From Granulosicoccus sp045106195 (GTDB lineage: Bacteria; Pseudomonadota; Gammaproteobacteria; Granulosicoccales; Granulosicoccaceae): a stretch of DNA of 64,000 bases. The stretch spans positions 62,001 through 126,000 of the forward strand of contig JBGCEH010000001.1 of the NCBI GenBank assembly GCA_045106195.1, in the 5' to 3' direction. How positions within the stretch are numbered: position 1 is the first letter of the stretch; every line of letters begins with the position of its first letter. The notes below the pieces were generated by a model. The model was not told the DNA's origin, made no database searches, and was given only the letters and a program-made list of their open reading frames with translations. Below, piece after piece: positions 55,116 to 64,000 of the stretch. The position numbers and the translations under genes are program-made.

Positions 55116-55357
55116 GGCAGGAGCACAGGCTGGAAAGGTACTAACTCCAGATTATAGCAACAGCGCCGGTATCTCAATGCGCCAAACTGGAGATGATTTC
55201 GAGGCGAGCTTTTGGATTCAGGGATTTCGAAAACTACCGACTAACGGTTCTGGCCCGCTGTGGGTGGGATGGTATTATCGACAGGGTCTGATGAGTGCTC
55301 ATTCCCCGTTAATTGAGTAGAGCCCTCCCGCACTGGTGGAGCAGAACCGGGTAAAAA

Positions 55358-55434
55358 TGGTGGCTACACCTAGATTCGAACTAGGGACCCCAACATTATG
55401 AGTGTTGTGCTCTAACCAACTGAGCTATGTAGCC
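55358..55434 (-). tRNA. tRNA-Met (CAT), elongator
   Basis: A 77-nt cloverleaf with encoded CCA. Acceptor GGCTACA / TGTAGCC fully paired, D-arm AGCTCAGTTGGTTAGAGC-like, anticodon loop CTCATAA on an ACA-type stem lacking the three G:C pairs of the initiator. T-arm CTAG.TTCGAAT.CTAG. Confidence 0.94.
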
Positions 55435-55466
55435 ATCGTACCGAGCGCGACATTATGCCCTCCATG

Positions 55467-56405
55467 TTATTCAGTGTCAAGCTTATGCTGTCGTTCGTGC
55501 GAGCACTCGGTATCACGCGTCAGCTGGTCAATCAGCTGGGCCAGAAACCGGGCGGCGGCCACCGGCAAGGTCCTGCCCTTTTGCTGGAGCACCACCAGAG
55601 ACCCATCGGCCAGCTCGCGAGTACCGATCCTGACAGCAACAATGCCGTCTGGCATTGAACCGCTGGCCGTGGCGACAGATATCTGAAACCCGATTATCTG
55701 ATGATCCTCAAGGCCTTTAAGCAGGAAGTCATGGCTGTCAGACTCAACCGCAACCCACAATTTTACGGATTGTCTGATGGCCGCTTTCTCAATCAATGCC
55801 CTGAGACCTGAACGACGACTGGGGACAGCCAGTGGATATTGTGAACAATCGCTGAGCGTCACGGTGCCCTTCCTTGCCAACGGATGCTCGCTGGACATGA
55901 CCGCGTACACTGCTTGAGGCACTTTCATAACCACCGATACCTCTGCCGTCACATCAGGTTCGAATACCACGGCAATATCTGCTGAAAAATCCAGCAAGCG
56001 ATCAGAGGCTTCATCACGACCGCACACGCCAACACTGAAATCGACATAGGGGTGCTCAGCACGATAACCTGATACAAGTCCGGGTAGAAAACTCTGCATC
56101 AAGGCTTGACCACACGCTACTGAAACAAGCCCCCTGCGCTCTCCATGTAGATCCGCTATCTGTGATTTGACACGTTCCATATCAGACATTTGCTGACGGA
56201 CATGATGAATGAATATCTCACCGGCAACACTGAGCCTGACACCTTTACCCGTACGTTCGAAGATAGGTGTGCCCAGATCTTCTTCAACAGCCAATATGCG
56301 ACGGTTAAGTGCTGTCGATGTAATGGCGAGCGATTGCGCAGCACGACGGATAGATCCAGTACGCGCCACGGCATCGATATAAACCAGTTGTTGCAGATGT
56401 CTCAT
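55467..56405 (-). CDS. LysR-family regulator divergent from nitrate assimilation operon
   Basis: A 312-residue LysR regulator: N-terminal winged helix at 1-62 (QLVYIDAVARTGSIRRAAQSLAIT...LNRRILAVEEDLGTPIF), then a two-lobed ligand-binding domain (VACGQALMQSFLPGLVSGYR, IAVVFEPD). It is transcribed away from the nrtA gene with ~160 nt between start codons, the classic arrangement for a regulator controlling its divergent neighbour. It is therefore the leading candidate regulator of nitrate assimilation, but could regulate other genes. No effector can be deduced. Confidence 0.9.
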   Translation of the reverse strand: MRHLQQLVYIDAVARTGSIRRAAQSLAITSTALNRRILAVEEDLGTPIFERTGKGVRLSVAGEIFIHHVRQQMSDMERVKSQIADLHGERRGLVSVACGQALMQSFLPGLVSGYRAEHPYVDFSVGVCGRDEASDRLLDFSADIAVVFEPDVTAEVSVVMKVPQAVYAVMSSEHPLARKGTVTLSDCSQYPLAVPSRRSGLRALIEKAAIRQSVKLWVAVESDSHDFLLKGLEDHQIIGFQISVATASGSMPDGIVAVRIGTRELADGSLVVLQQKGRTLPVAAARFLAQLIDQLTRDTECSHERQHKLDTE

Positions 56406-56566
56406 CGTTCAGAAGCTAGTGATGAATAAGCACAAGTCAGGGACGTAAACCTTATCAGAGCACAGCGATGCAAAAAACGCATACACCCGCTGCAAAATCA
56501 ACAGAAGCACAACACGGAGGCACTCTTTACCATCCTGCATGTCTTCATTGTAGAGAGTATACGTCT

Positions 56567-57970
56567 ATGTTCTGTCGAAAAAGTTTGGTTAAAAACAAAC
56601 AGCACGCCCCCCTGTGGTGCGCAGGAGTGATTTTCGCCACGTTTTCGTGCATAGCGTCCTTCAATGCTACAGCAGATACACAAATGCTGGATCTTGAGAA
56701 GGATGAACTCAAATTCGGATTCATCAAACTAACCGACATGGCACCTCTCGCTATAGCCTATGAAAACGGCTACTTCGAAGACGAGGGCTTATACGTCACA
56801 CTCGAACCACAAGCCAACTGGAAGGTCCTGCTTGATCGCGTCATTACCGGTGAGCTTGATGGTGCACACATGCTGGCTGGTCAACCACTGGCTGCCACGA
56901 TCGGTTATGGCACCAAGGCGCATATCGTTACGCCATTTTCCATGGATCTCAACGGTAATGGTATTACCGTCAGTAATGACGTCTGGGCTGCCATGAAAGA
57001 ACATGTTGAAATGGACAGTGAAGGCAAGCCTGTTCATCCTATCAAGGCAAGTTCGCTAAAACCTGTGGTTGACAGCTTCAAAGAAGAAGGAAAGCCCTTT
57101 AACATGGGCATGGTCTTCCCGGTATCCACACACAACTATGAGCTTCGCTACTGGTTAGCCTCCGGCGGCATCCATCCCGGTTTCTACTCAGGTGCCGATG
57201 TGTCAGGCCAGATCGATGCCGATGCCTTCTTATCTGTAACTCCTCCACCTCAAATGCCTGCAACGCTTGAGGCTGGCACCATTCACGGATATTGCGTCGG
57301 CGAACCATGGAACCAGCAAGCGGTTGCCAAAGGCATCGGTGTACCTGTGATCACCGACTACCAGATCTGGAAAAACAACCCGGAAAAAGTGTTTGGTTTA
57401 ACAAAAGAATTCACAGATGAGAATCCGAACACTACCATTGCCCTGACCAAAGCGCTCATTAGAGCAGCGCAGTGGCTTGACGAGAACGACAACGCCAACC
57501 GTCCCGAAGCTGTAGAAATTCTTTCACGCGCAGAGTACGTCGGTGCTGACGCTGATGTTATTGGCGCTTCAATGACTGGTACTTTCGAATTTGAAAAAGG
57601 TGATGTACGTGAAATACCGGATTTCAACGTGTTCTTCCGTTATTACGCGACCTACCCGTACTACTCTGATGCTATTTGGTACCTCACGCAAATGCGGCGC
57701 TGGGGACAGATAGAAGAAAACAAGAGTGATGAGTGGTATGCAGAGACTGCAAAATCAGTTTACTTGTCCGACGTGTATCTAGAAGCTGCCATCCTGCTTG
57801 TTGAAGAAGGGTTTGTGCAAAAAGCAGATTTCCCCTGGGACACCGACGGATTTCGTGAACCCACTGATGAGTTCATCGACGGCCTGACCTACGACGGACG
57901 TTCACCAAACGCCTACCTTGAATCATTTGACATCGGTCTGAAGCAGAACAGTCCGAATCCTGGCAGCTAA
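56567..57970 (+). CDS. nrtA: Nitrate ABC transporter substrate-binding protein
   Basis: A 467-residue NrtA/CmpA-type binding protein. After a short basic stretch comes an export signal (APLWCAGVIFATFSCIASFNATADT), and the mature part begins near residue 38. Conserved segments are ELKFGFIKLTDMAPLAIAYENGYFEDEGL, LDRVITGELDGAHML, and GTIHGYCVGEPWNQQA, the last lining the nitrate pocket in the family. The ATG at 56567 starts the signal peptide; the frame runs back to 56468 without a clear ribosome binding site there. It heads the nrtA-nrtB-nrtCD-nirB-nirD-nasA operon. Confidence 0.93.
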   Translation: MFCRKSLVKNKQHAPLWCAGVIFATFSCIASFNATADTQMLDLEKDELKFGFIKLTDMAPLAIAYENGYFEDEGLYVTLEPQANWKVLLDRVITGELDGAHMLAGQPLAATIGYGTKAHIVTPFSMDLNGNGITVSNDVWAAMKEHVEMDSEGKPVHPIKASSLKPVVDSFKEEGKPFNMGMVFPVSTHNYELRYWLASGGIHPGFYSGADVSGQIDADAFLSVTPPPQMPATLEAGTIHGYCVGEPWNQQAVAKGIGVPVITDYQIWKNNPEKVFGLTKEFTDENPNTTIALTKALIRAAQWLDENDNANRPEAVEILSRAEYVGADADVIGASMTGTFEFEKGDVREIPDFNVFFRYYATYPYYSDAIWYLTQMRRWGQIEENKSDEWYAETAKSVYLSDVYLEAAILLVEEGFVQKADFPWDTDGFREPTDEFIDGLTYDGRSPNAYLESFDIGLKQNSPNPGS

Positions 57971-57976
57971 TCAGCC

Positions 57977-59050
57977 ATGTCTCATACCAATACCATCAAA
58001 GCCTCGATACCTTCGAGCCCATCCAGACTTCGCCGGGTAATCAACCGTAGTGAATTCACGCTAGATGCCATAGGTCTTGGTTTTTTCCTGCCATTGTTAC
58101 GTATCAGTGCAGGTGACAATATCAAGGAGCAACTGGGGGAGTTGAAGCATCGCCTGCTTATTCCAATGCTCGGTATAAGCGTATTCCTGCTTGCCTGGGC
58201 AGTGCTAGCCCCCAAGGTCAACACATCACTCGGCGCCATACCCGGACCGGCCCAGGTATGGCATCAGGCAGGTGTACTGATCGATGACCATAAGCGCGAA
58301 CGGGCCAAGGAAGTGAAATTCCACGAGCGTCTGGCAGAACGCAATGAGAAACTTCGTGCCAACGGTCAGGAAGACAAGATCAAGGACCGCTCCTACACCG
58401 GCAAGCCGACCTACTTTGACCAGATTGGCACATCGTTGCTTACCGTTGCGCTGGGCTTCTTCATAGCCACAATCATCGCTGTACCCGTTGGTATCGCATC
58501 GGGGCTTTCCAAGACCGTTAATGGCGCTCTCAACCCACTGGTTCAATTGTTCAAACCGGTATCTCCGCTGGCATGGCTACCAATCGTCACCATGGTCGTG
58601 TCTGCATTGTATGTTGATACTTCTGACTGGCTACCCAAGTCCCTTGTCGTATCAGCGGTCACGGTCACTCTTTGCTCCCTTTGGCCGACAATGATCAACA
58701 CCACACTTGGCGTTGCCAGTGTCGACAAGGATCTGATGAATGTAGGTAAGGTCTTGCAACTGCCTACCAGTAAAACCATCACAAAGGTGGTGATGCCATC
58801 TGCCATGCCACTGATTTTCACCGGATTGCGACTGTCATTGGGTGTTGGCTGGATGGTACTGATAGCTGCTGAAATGCTTGCGCAGAACCCCGGTCTTGGA
58901 AAATTTGTATGGGATGAATTCCAGAATGGCTCGTCTGATTCTCTCGCAAGAATAATGGTCGCCGTGCTAACCATAGGACTGATCGGGTTCATGCTTGATC
59001 GAATCATGTTTACTTTGCAGCAGGCGTTTACGTTCGATGCAAATCGCTGA
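57977..59050 (+). CDS. nrtB: Nitrate ABC transporter permease
   Basis: A 357-residue permease with a longer N-terminal half than usual (~280 in NrtB): a first helix at ~56-75, a charged insert at ~95-145 (RERAKEVKFHERLAERNEK) and then the NrtB core (LIALGFFIATIIAVPVGIASG). The EAA-like loop is GVASVDKDLMNVGKVL.. TSKTITKVVMPSAMP. The ATG lies six bases after the nrtA stop. Forms the nitrate channel in the inner membrane. Confidence 0.93.
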   Translation: MSHTNTIKASIPSSPSRLRRVINRSEFTLDAIGLGFFLPLLRISAGDNIKEQLGELKHRLLIPMLGISVFLLAWAVLAPKVNTSLGAIPGPAQVWHQAGVLIDDHKRERAKEVKFHERLAERNEKLRANGQEDKIKDRSYTGKPTYFDQIGTSLLTVALGFFIATIIAVPVGIASGLSKTVNGALNPLVQLFKPVSPLAWLPIVTMVVSALYVDTSDWLPKSLVVSAVTVTLCSLWPTMINTTLGVASVDKDLMNVGKVLQLPTSKTITKVVMPSAMPLIFTGLRLSLGVGWMVLIAAEMLAQNPGLGKFVWDEFQNGSSDSLARIMVAVLTIGLIGFMLDRIMFTLQQAFTFDANR

Positions 59051-59068
59051 TACCGGAACACGAGACTC

Positions 59069-60844
59069 ATGATTAGCAAAACACCAATGATAGAGCTTTC
59101 GGACGTCTCTAAAAGCTATAACAGCCAGTCCCTTGCGGATACGGCGGCCATCGTTCTTAAAGACATCAACCTCAAGGTCATGGAGGGTGAGTTCGTAGCT
59201 ATCGTCGGCTTTTCCGGTGCCGGCAAGACCACACTTATCTCTCTACTTGCAGGATTGATAAAAGCCGACAGAGGTGGCGTCATCTATCGCGGTAAAGAGG
59301 TCAACGGCCCGGGTCCCGAACGCGGAGTTGTATTTCAGTCGTATTCATTGATGCCATGGCTATCGGTCGAAGGCAACATCAGCCTCGCCGTCGACCACGT
59401 TGCAAGGACCATGTCTAGAAGCGATCGTCGCAAACGGGTCGACCACTACATAGAAATGGTGGGCCTTGGTCATGCACGAGACAGACGACCCGCCGAGCTA
59501 TCAGGTGGAATGCGTCAACGCGTAGCCCTGGCCAGAGCACTGGCGATGCAACCGGATGTGCTGCTGCTGGACGAACCGTTATCCGCACTGGACGCCCTGA
59601 CTCGCGCCAGACTTCAAGATGAACTGGTAGCAATATCACAGCAAGAAAAGAAAACCATCATTCTAATAACCAACGATGTTGACGAGGCGTTGTTGCTGGC
59701 TGATCGAATCATTGCTTTGACACCCGCACCTGCTGCCACACTTGGCAAGGTCTTTGACGTCACGATTCCCCAGCCTCGAGACAGGGCAGCGATGAATCAC
59801 AACGATCAGTTCATTGCCCTGAGGGCTGATTTAACCCGTCACTTGCTGGCGCTGAGCAGGACCCGGTCACAGCATCAGGCCAGCGATTTACCAGCTCCTA
59901 ACGTCGTACCTATTCGTAAAGCCGTTAATGCACCGCCCACATTGCCTGAATCCGAAAATACAACAGGCATCCAGAGCCGGTATTTGCAATTTAGTGAACT
60001 GAGCAAAATCTACCCGACACCGAAAGGTGAAATCGCCGTTGTCAAAGGTTTTGAACTCAGCATGGATAAAGGTGAGTTCGTCACGTTAATCGGTCACTCA
60101 GGCTGTGGAAAATCAACTGTTCTTTCAATGGCAGCCGGATTGAACCCGGTTAGTGAGGGTAGCGTCGTGCTCGATGGTACGCATGTACTCGGAGCTGGCC
60201 CAGAACGAGCCGTGGTATTTCAGTCACCATCGTTGATGCCCTGGATGAGTGCGATCGATAACGTAATGCTGGGTGTCGATCAGGTATACGCCAATGCGAG
60301 TAGAACTGAACGCCGCGATGTTGCCGAGTACTACCTATCGCGCGTAGGCCTGGGTGACGTTATGCAGCGATCGGCTAAAGACTTGTCAAATGGTATGCAA
60401 CAACGTGTCGGCATCGCCAGAGCATTCGCATTATCTCCCAAGCTGCTTCTGCTTGATGAGCCATTCGGTATGCTTGATAGTCTGACGCGCTGGGAGCTTC
60501 AGGATGTGTTAATGGACGTCTGGACCCGAACACGCGTTACCACCGTCTGCGTCACTCATGATGTCGACGAAGCCATATTACTGGCTGACAGGGTAGTCAT
60601 GATGAGCAACGGTCCCGAAGCCAAGGTAGGCAATATCATGAGCGTGGACCTTCCACGACCACGGTCACGTGATGAGCTGACAGCACATGCCGACTACTAC
60701 GCCTACCGCGAAGAGTTACTGGAATTTCTTGAAGCCTATGAAGGTGGTGCAAACCCCTCCAGCGAGGTTCTGGAAAAAATTGCACGAAAGCGAAAACAAC
60801 GAACCGGCAAAAGCGTTCAGCCCGTCGAGCGAGCACACGCATGA
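59069..60844 (+). CDS. Nitrate ABC transporter, fused double ATPase (NrtC-NrtD type)
   Basis: A 591-residue protein with two complete ABC ATPase domains. Domain 1: Walker A GFSGAGKTT (47-55), signature LSGGMRQR (144-151), Walker B VLLLDEP. Domain 2: Walker A GHSGCGKST (342-350), signature LSNGMQQR (439-446), Walker B LLLLDEP. The H-loop His is intact in domain 2 (VTHDVDEA, His497) but is Asn in domain 1 (ITNDVDEA, Asn202), so the two sites are predicted to be unequal. The two ATPases for nitrate uptake, separate genes in cyanobacteria, are here a single chain. The stop overlaps the nirB start (ATGA). Confidence 0.92.
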   Translation: MISKTPMIELSDVSKSYNSQSLADTAAIVLKDINLKVMEGEFVAIVGFSGAGKTTLISLLAGLIKADRGGVIYRGKEVNGPGPERGVVFQSYSLMPWLSVEGNISLAVDHVARTMSRSDRRKRVDHYIEMVGLGHARDRRPAELSGGMRQRVALARALAMQPDVLLLDEPLSALDALTRARLQDELVAISQQEKKTIILITNDVDEALLLADRIIALTPAPAATLGKVFDVTIPQPRDRAAMNHNDQFIALRADLTRHLLALSRTRSQHQASDLPAPNVVPIRKAVNAPPTLPESENTTGIQSRYLQFSELSKIYPTPKGEIAVVKGFELSMDKGEFVTLIGHSGCGKSTVLSMAAGLNPVSEGSVVLDGTHVLGAGPERAVVFQSPSLMPWMSAIDNVMLGVDQVYANASRTERRDVAEYYLSRVGLGDVMQRSAKDLSNGMQQRVGIARAFALSPKLLLLDEPFGMLDSLTRWELQDVLMDVWTRTRVTTVCVTHDVDEAILLADRVVMMSNGPEAKVGNIMSVDLPRPRSRDELTAHADYYAYREELLEFLEAYEGGANPSSEVLEKIARKRKQRTGKSVQPVERAHA

Positions 60845-63318
60845 ACAAAGAGAAACTACTGATCGTTGGGAACGGCATGGCCCCCGGTCGTATGCTGGAG
60901 CATTTACTGGACAACGATGCATCACGTTATGATATTGCAGTGCTCAACGCAGAGCCGCGCGTCAATTATAACCGTCTGATGCTCTCCCCTGTCTTGTCGG
61001 GTGACAAGCAATACAAAGATATCATCACCCATGACGATGACTGGTACGCCACACACAACATCGCTCTGCACAAAAGCACTCGAGCGGAACAGATTGATAC
61101 CAGTTCGCGAATTGTCAAGGCGAATACAGACGGCGTTGTATGCGATTACCACTACGACAAACTTGTCATAGCTACAGGCTCCAATCCCATTCGCATCCCT
61201 ATACCTGGACACACACTCGATGGCGTCATGGTATACCGCGACCTCGATGACGTCGAACATATGTTGAAAGTAGCCAGCACAGGCGGAAAGGCAGTTGTCA
61301 TCGGTGGCGGCCTGCTTGGCCTGGAAGCTGCTGCCGGATTAAAGGAACAAGGTATGGACGTCTGTGTCGTCCATCTTGCTGAGCACTTGATGGAAAAGCA
61401 GCTGGATAGTACTGCCAGTCATTTGCTACAAGTCGAATTCGAAAGACGGGGCATTAAGGTTCGTACATCAACATCCACCACAGAAATACTGGGAGAAAAT
61501 CAAGTACAAGGTGTGCGATTCAGTAATGATGAATCGATTGATTGCGATCTGGTTGTTATGGCTGTGGGTATTCGTCCATCAACATCGCTGGCTAACGAGG
61601 CAGGCCTTGTATGCGCACATGGCATTGTGGTCAACGACGAAATGCGCACCAGTAACGAGGCAGTTTTTGCACTGGGTGAGTGTGTTGAACATCGAGGCAC
61701 GTGCTACGGTCTTGTCGCACCGCTCTACGAGATGGCCCGCACACTGGCTAATACATTGCTTGGCGAAAACAAGCCTTTTGAAGGGGCAGTAATGGCAACC
61801 CAACTCAAGGTCAACGGTGTCAAACTCTATTCCGCCGGTCAGTTCAGTGATCTCCCTGACAAGCCTGATCCAGCAGAAGCCATAGAAGAAATCGTTTTGC
61901 GCGATGCTGCCGCAGGTGTCTACAAAAGGCTCTTGCTGAAAGACCAGACGATTAGCGGGGTCGTTATGTATGGTGATACCGAAGATGGCACGTGGTTTTT
62001 CGACCTGCTGAAGCGTAAGGTGGATATCAGCACCATGCGCGACACACTGATATTCGGACAAGCCTATCAGGGAGGTGACGCGCTGGACCCCATGGAGGCC
62101 GTTGCAGCCTTACCCGATGAGGCAGAGATATGCGGTTGCAACGGCATTTGTAAAGGAACGATTACCACAGCGATTACCACCCACGGGCTGACAACGCTTG
62201 ACCAGGTAAGATCGCATACCAAGGCATCCTCATCCTGTGGCACATGTACCTCATTGGTAGAGAAACTCATGGTGCTGAGCCTGGGTGATGGCTATCAACC
62301 CGCCGCAGTGCCGCCAGTATGTCCCTGTACCGACCTTGGCCATGATGAAGTCCGTCGGCGTATCCGCTTACAAAGCCTTAAAAGCATACCCGCAGTCATG
62401 CAAGCACTGGAATGGAACAGCTCCGGAGGCTGTGCAAAGTGTCGCCCTGCCCTCAACTATTATCTGGTCTGCGAGTGGCCCTCGCAGTATGCCGATGACT
62501 ACCAGTCACGATTCATCAACGAACGAGTACATGCCAACATTCAAAAAAACGGCACTTATTCAGTCGTTCCACGGATGTGGGGAGGCATGACCTCATCAGC
62601 AGAGCTGCGCGCCATTGCCGATGTTGTTGATAAATTTGACATCCCTGCTGTCAAAGTCACAGGCGGGCAACGTATTGATCTACTCGGTATCGAAAAGGTG
62701 GATCTACCAGCGGTCTGGTCCGATCTGGGTGATGCTGGCTTCGTTTCAGGTCATGCCTATGCAAAGGGTTTACGGACAGTAAAGACCTGTGTGGGCAAAG
62801 AATGGTGTCGCTTTGGCACTCAGGATTCCACCGCGCTTGGTATCAGACTCGAGCATTATCTATGGGGCTCTTGGACACCCGCAAAGGTCAAGCTTGCGGT
62901 ATCGGGCTGTCCACGAAACTGCGCGGAGGCCACTTGTAAGGACATTGGTGTTATCTGTGTTGATTCCGGCTTTGACATTCATTTTGCAGGTGCCGCAGGG
63001 CTGGACATAAAAGGTACTGTCGTGCTCGGTCACGTTACCACCGAGGATCAAGTACTCGATCACGTTACTGCCCTTCTGCAAATGTACCGGGAACAAGGGC
63101 ATTACCTTGAACGAATCTACAAATGGGCCGCGCGCATCGGTGTTGATGAAATCCGCAAACAGATCATGGACGACGCCGACATGCGGCGCCATTACCATGA
63201 TCGTTTCAAGGCATCGCAAGCCGTTGCTCAAGTAGACCCATGGGCCGAACGCGTGGCAGGACATGACGCGCACGAATTCAAGCCGCTGCAGCCGAGAAAA
63301 CTGGAGATCGTCGCATGA
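60841..63318 (+). CDS. nirB: Assimilatory nitrite reductase large subunit
   Basis: An 825-residue NAD(P)H-dependent nitrite reductase making ammonium. Order: FAD-binding domain (LLIVGNGMAPGRML at start), NADH-binding (VVIGGGLLGLEAAAGL, ~155-170), a BFD-like [2Fe-2S] module (CGCNGICKG near 430, CGTC near 465), then the siroheme/[4Fe-4S] half. The siroheme cluster ligands are C650, C656 (CVGKEWC), C690 and C694 (CPRNC). A further Cys-rich segment (VCPCTDLGHDEVRRR, CAKCRPALN) looks like a second BFD-type insert. Coupled on both sides by four-base overlaps. Confidence 0.96.
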   Translation: MNKEKLLIVGNGMAPGRMLEHLLDNDASRYDIAVLNAEPRVNYNRLMLSPVLSGDKQYKDIITHDDDWYATHNIALHKSTRAEQIDTSSRIVKANTDGVVCDYHYDKLVIATGSNPIRIPIPGHTLDGVMVYRDLDDVEHMLKVASTGGKAVVIGGGLLGLEAAAGLKEQGMDVCVVHLAEHLMEKQLDSTASHLLQVEFERRGIKVRTSTSTTEILGENQVQGVRFSNDESIDCDLVVMAVGIRPSTSLANEAGLVCAHGIVVNDEMRTSNEAVFALGECVEHRGTCYGLVAPLYEMARTLANTLLGENKPFEGAVMATQLKVNGVKLYSAGQFSDLPDKPDPAEAIEEIVLRDAAAGVYKRLLLKDQTISGVVMYGDTEDGTWFFDLLKRKVDISTMRDTLIFGQAYQGGDALDPMEAVAALPDEAEICGCNGICKGTITTAITTHGLTTLDQVRSHTKASSSCGTCTSLVEKLMVLSLGDGYQPAAVPPVCPCTDLGHDEVRRRIRLQSLKSIPAVMQALEWNSSGGCAKCRPALNYYLVCEWPSQYADDYQSRFINERVHANIQKNGTYSVVPRMWGGMTSSAELRAIADVVDKFDIPAVKVTGGQRIDLLGIEKVDLPAVWSDLGDAGFVSGHAYAKGLRTVKTCVGKEWCRFGTQDSTALGIRLEHYLWGSWTPAKVKLAVSGCPRNCAEATCKDIGVICVDSGFDIHFAGAAGLDIKGTVVLGHVTTEDQVLDHVTALLQMYREQGHYLERIYKWAARIGVDEIRKQIMDDADMRRHYHDRFKASQAVAQVDPWAERVAGHDAHEFKPLQPRKLEIVA

Positions 63319-63641
63319 CAGAACAAACCATTGAATGGCTGGATATAGGGCGTCGCAACGACATTCCACTTCAGGGTTCCCGACGTATATTTATGGGTGA
63401 ACGGATTGTGGCTGTATTTCGCACGGCAAGCGATGACTTCTACGCGCTGGAAGACAAATGTCCACATGCAGGAGGCCCACTGAGCGAGGGAATCGTGCAT
63501 GGCGATTGTGTGACCTGCCCACTGCACAACTGGGTAATATCACTCCAGAGTGGAACCGCTCAAGGCGCTGATCAAGGTAATGTCAGGCGCTACAAGGTCA
63601 AACATGATGGCGAGCGATTGCTACTGTCCCCTCATGGCTGA
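63315..63641 (+). CDS. nirD: Assimilatory nitrite reductase small subunit (Rieske-type)
   Basis: A 108-residue protein with a Rieske fold. Unlike E. coli NirD, which has lost the cluster ligands, it retains CPH (in KCPHAGGPL) and CPLH (VTCPLHNW), so a [2Fe-2S] cluster is expected, as in the NasE-type subunits. It works with NirB. It overlaps nirB by four and nasA by eight bases. Confidence 0.94.
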   Translation: MTEQTIEWLDIGRRNDIPLQGSRRIFMGERIVAVFRTASDDFYALEDKCPHAGGPLSEGIVHGDCVTCPLHNWVISLQSGTAQGADQGNVRRYKVKHDGERLLLSPHG

Positions 63642-64000
63642 TTCGATATTCACCCTACAGACAACGTCGACTACCTGCCCTTATTGCGGAGTGGGCTGTG
63701 GAGTACTGGCAAGCATTGGCGACACGGGCGGTGTCAATATCAGTGGCGACCCACAGCACCCTGCCAATGCAGGAAAACTTTGCTCCAAGGGAATGGCACT
63801 AGGCGCAACGTTCGAGGATGAGCATCGTCTTTTGCACCCGGTGGTAGAAGGCAATACAGTCACCTGGGACACAGCAAGCAAACACATCGCACAAACATTT
63901 AGCGACACCATAGATCGCTACGGCCCGGAGTCTGTCGGCTTCTATGTCAGCGGTCAACTGCTAAGCGAGGACTACTACGTTGTCAACAAGTTTGTCAAAG
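63634..64000 (+). CDS. nasA: Assimilatory nitrate reductase catalytic subunit (3' end missing)
   Basis: The first ~122 residues are present; the frame runs off the window. The N-terminal [4Fe-4S] site CPYCGVGCGV (residues 15-24) with the later Cys in KLCSKGMALG and the Mo-bis-MGD enzyme pattern SVGFYVSGQLLSEDYYVVNKF are those of NasA-type nitrate reductases. Position after nirBD supports nitrate rather than formate as the substrate class. The start ATG overlaps the nirD stop. Confidence 0.92.
   Translation, partial: MADSIFTLQTTSTTCPYCGVGCGVLASIGDTGGVNISGDPQHPANAGKLCSKGMALGATFEDEHRLLHPVVEGNTVTWDTASKHIAQTFSDTIDRYGPESVGFYVSGQLLSEDYYVVNKFVK

Noticed and set aside
56406..56566. Transcription antitermination leader before nrtA
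   Set aside because: No terminator hairpin or repeated hexamer leader loops could be found, so only a LysR-type promoter region is assumed.

Overview
The window is a stretch of proteobacterial chromosome with almost wall-to-wall genes. It carries no rRNA operon, CRISPR array, insertion sequence or phage gene that I can recognise. The order yhbY / rlmE-ftsH-folP-glmM-tpiA-secG-tRNA-Leu(GAG)-nuoABCDEFGHIJKLMN, with separate nuoC and nuoD, is the conserved gammaproteobacterial arrangement. A HiPIP gene, a tungsten-type aldehyde:ferredoxin oxidoreductase and an assimilatory nitrate cluster point to a metabolically versatile, probably marine gammaproteobacterium of the Chromatiales/Granulosicoccus type. 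That placement is inference; no 16S gene is present.

Layout. (1) 1-6775, + strand: end of a sugar-type ABC importer (binding protein cut by the window edge, two permeases, no ATPase gene visible), a SorC-family regulator and a 972-residue FAD/4Fe-4S dehydrogenase, which together look like a carbohydrate, polyol or hydroxy-acid catabolic locus. (2) 6809-15226: a dCache-HAMP-GGDEF diguanylate cyclase, a giant unknown lipoprotein, an FAD/GcvT demethylating dehydrogenase, a CHASE-domain protein without an output domain, and an initiator tRNA. (3) 15318-16601: an amidase. (4) 16655-31296, - strand: the complete 14-gene complex I operon. (5) 31676-38262, - strand: tRNA-Leu, secG, tpiA, glmM, folP, ftsH, rlmE, with yhbY divergent. 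(6) 38756-40738: a PhoQ/PhoP-like two-component system. (7) 40887-45217, + strand: two poorly known proteins, then a tightly coupled ferredoxin / aldehyde:ferredoxin oxidoreductase / MoaD-like module, an unrecognised 58-residue ORF and a Tat-exported HiPIP. (8) 45285-50134: rhodanese, DUF808 membrane protein, CNNM/CBS protein, an RNase J-like nuclease and an orphan winged-helix regulator. (9) 50135-54407: an AT-richer island with a long non-coding stretch (containing an orphan terminator), a giant secreted alpha/beta-hydrolase and a triplicated 12-bp repeat upstream of it. (10) 54408-55434: YceH and elongator tRNA-Met. (11) 55467-64000: assimilatory nitrate cluster: LysR regulator divergent from an ABC nitrate importer (nrtA, nrtB and a double-ATPase nrtCD), nirB, nirD and the start of nasA, most of them overlapping by a few bases.

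Working together: the nas operon imports nitrate, reduces it to nitrite (NasA, running off the right edge) and then to ammonium (NirBD). Complex I supplies respiration. The aldehyde oxidoreductase module probably passes electrons from aldehyde oxidation to its own four-cluster ferredoxin and carries its own pterin-sulfur carrier for W/Mo cofactor. I consider this module with its flanking unknown proteins, the orphan CHASE gene, the AT-rich island and the asymmetric nitrate ATPase the parts most worth a second look.
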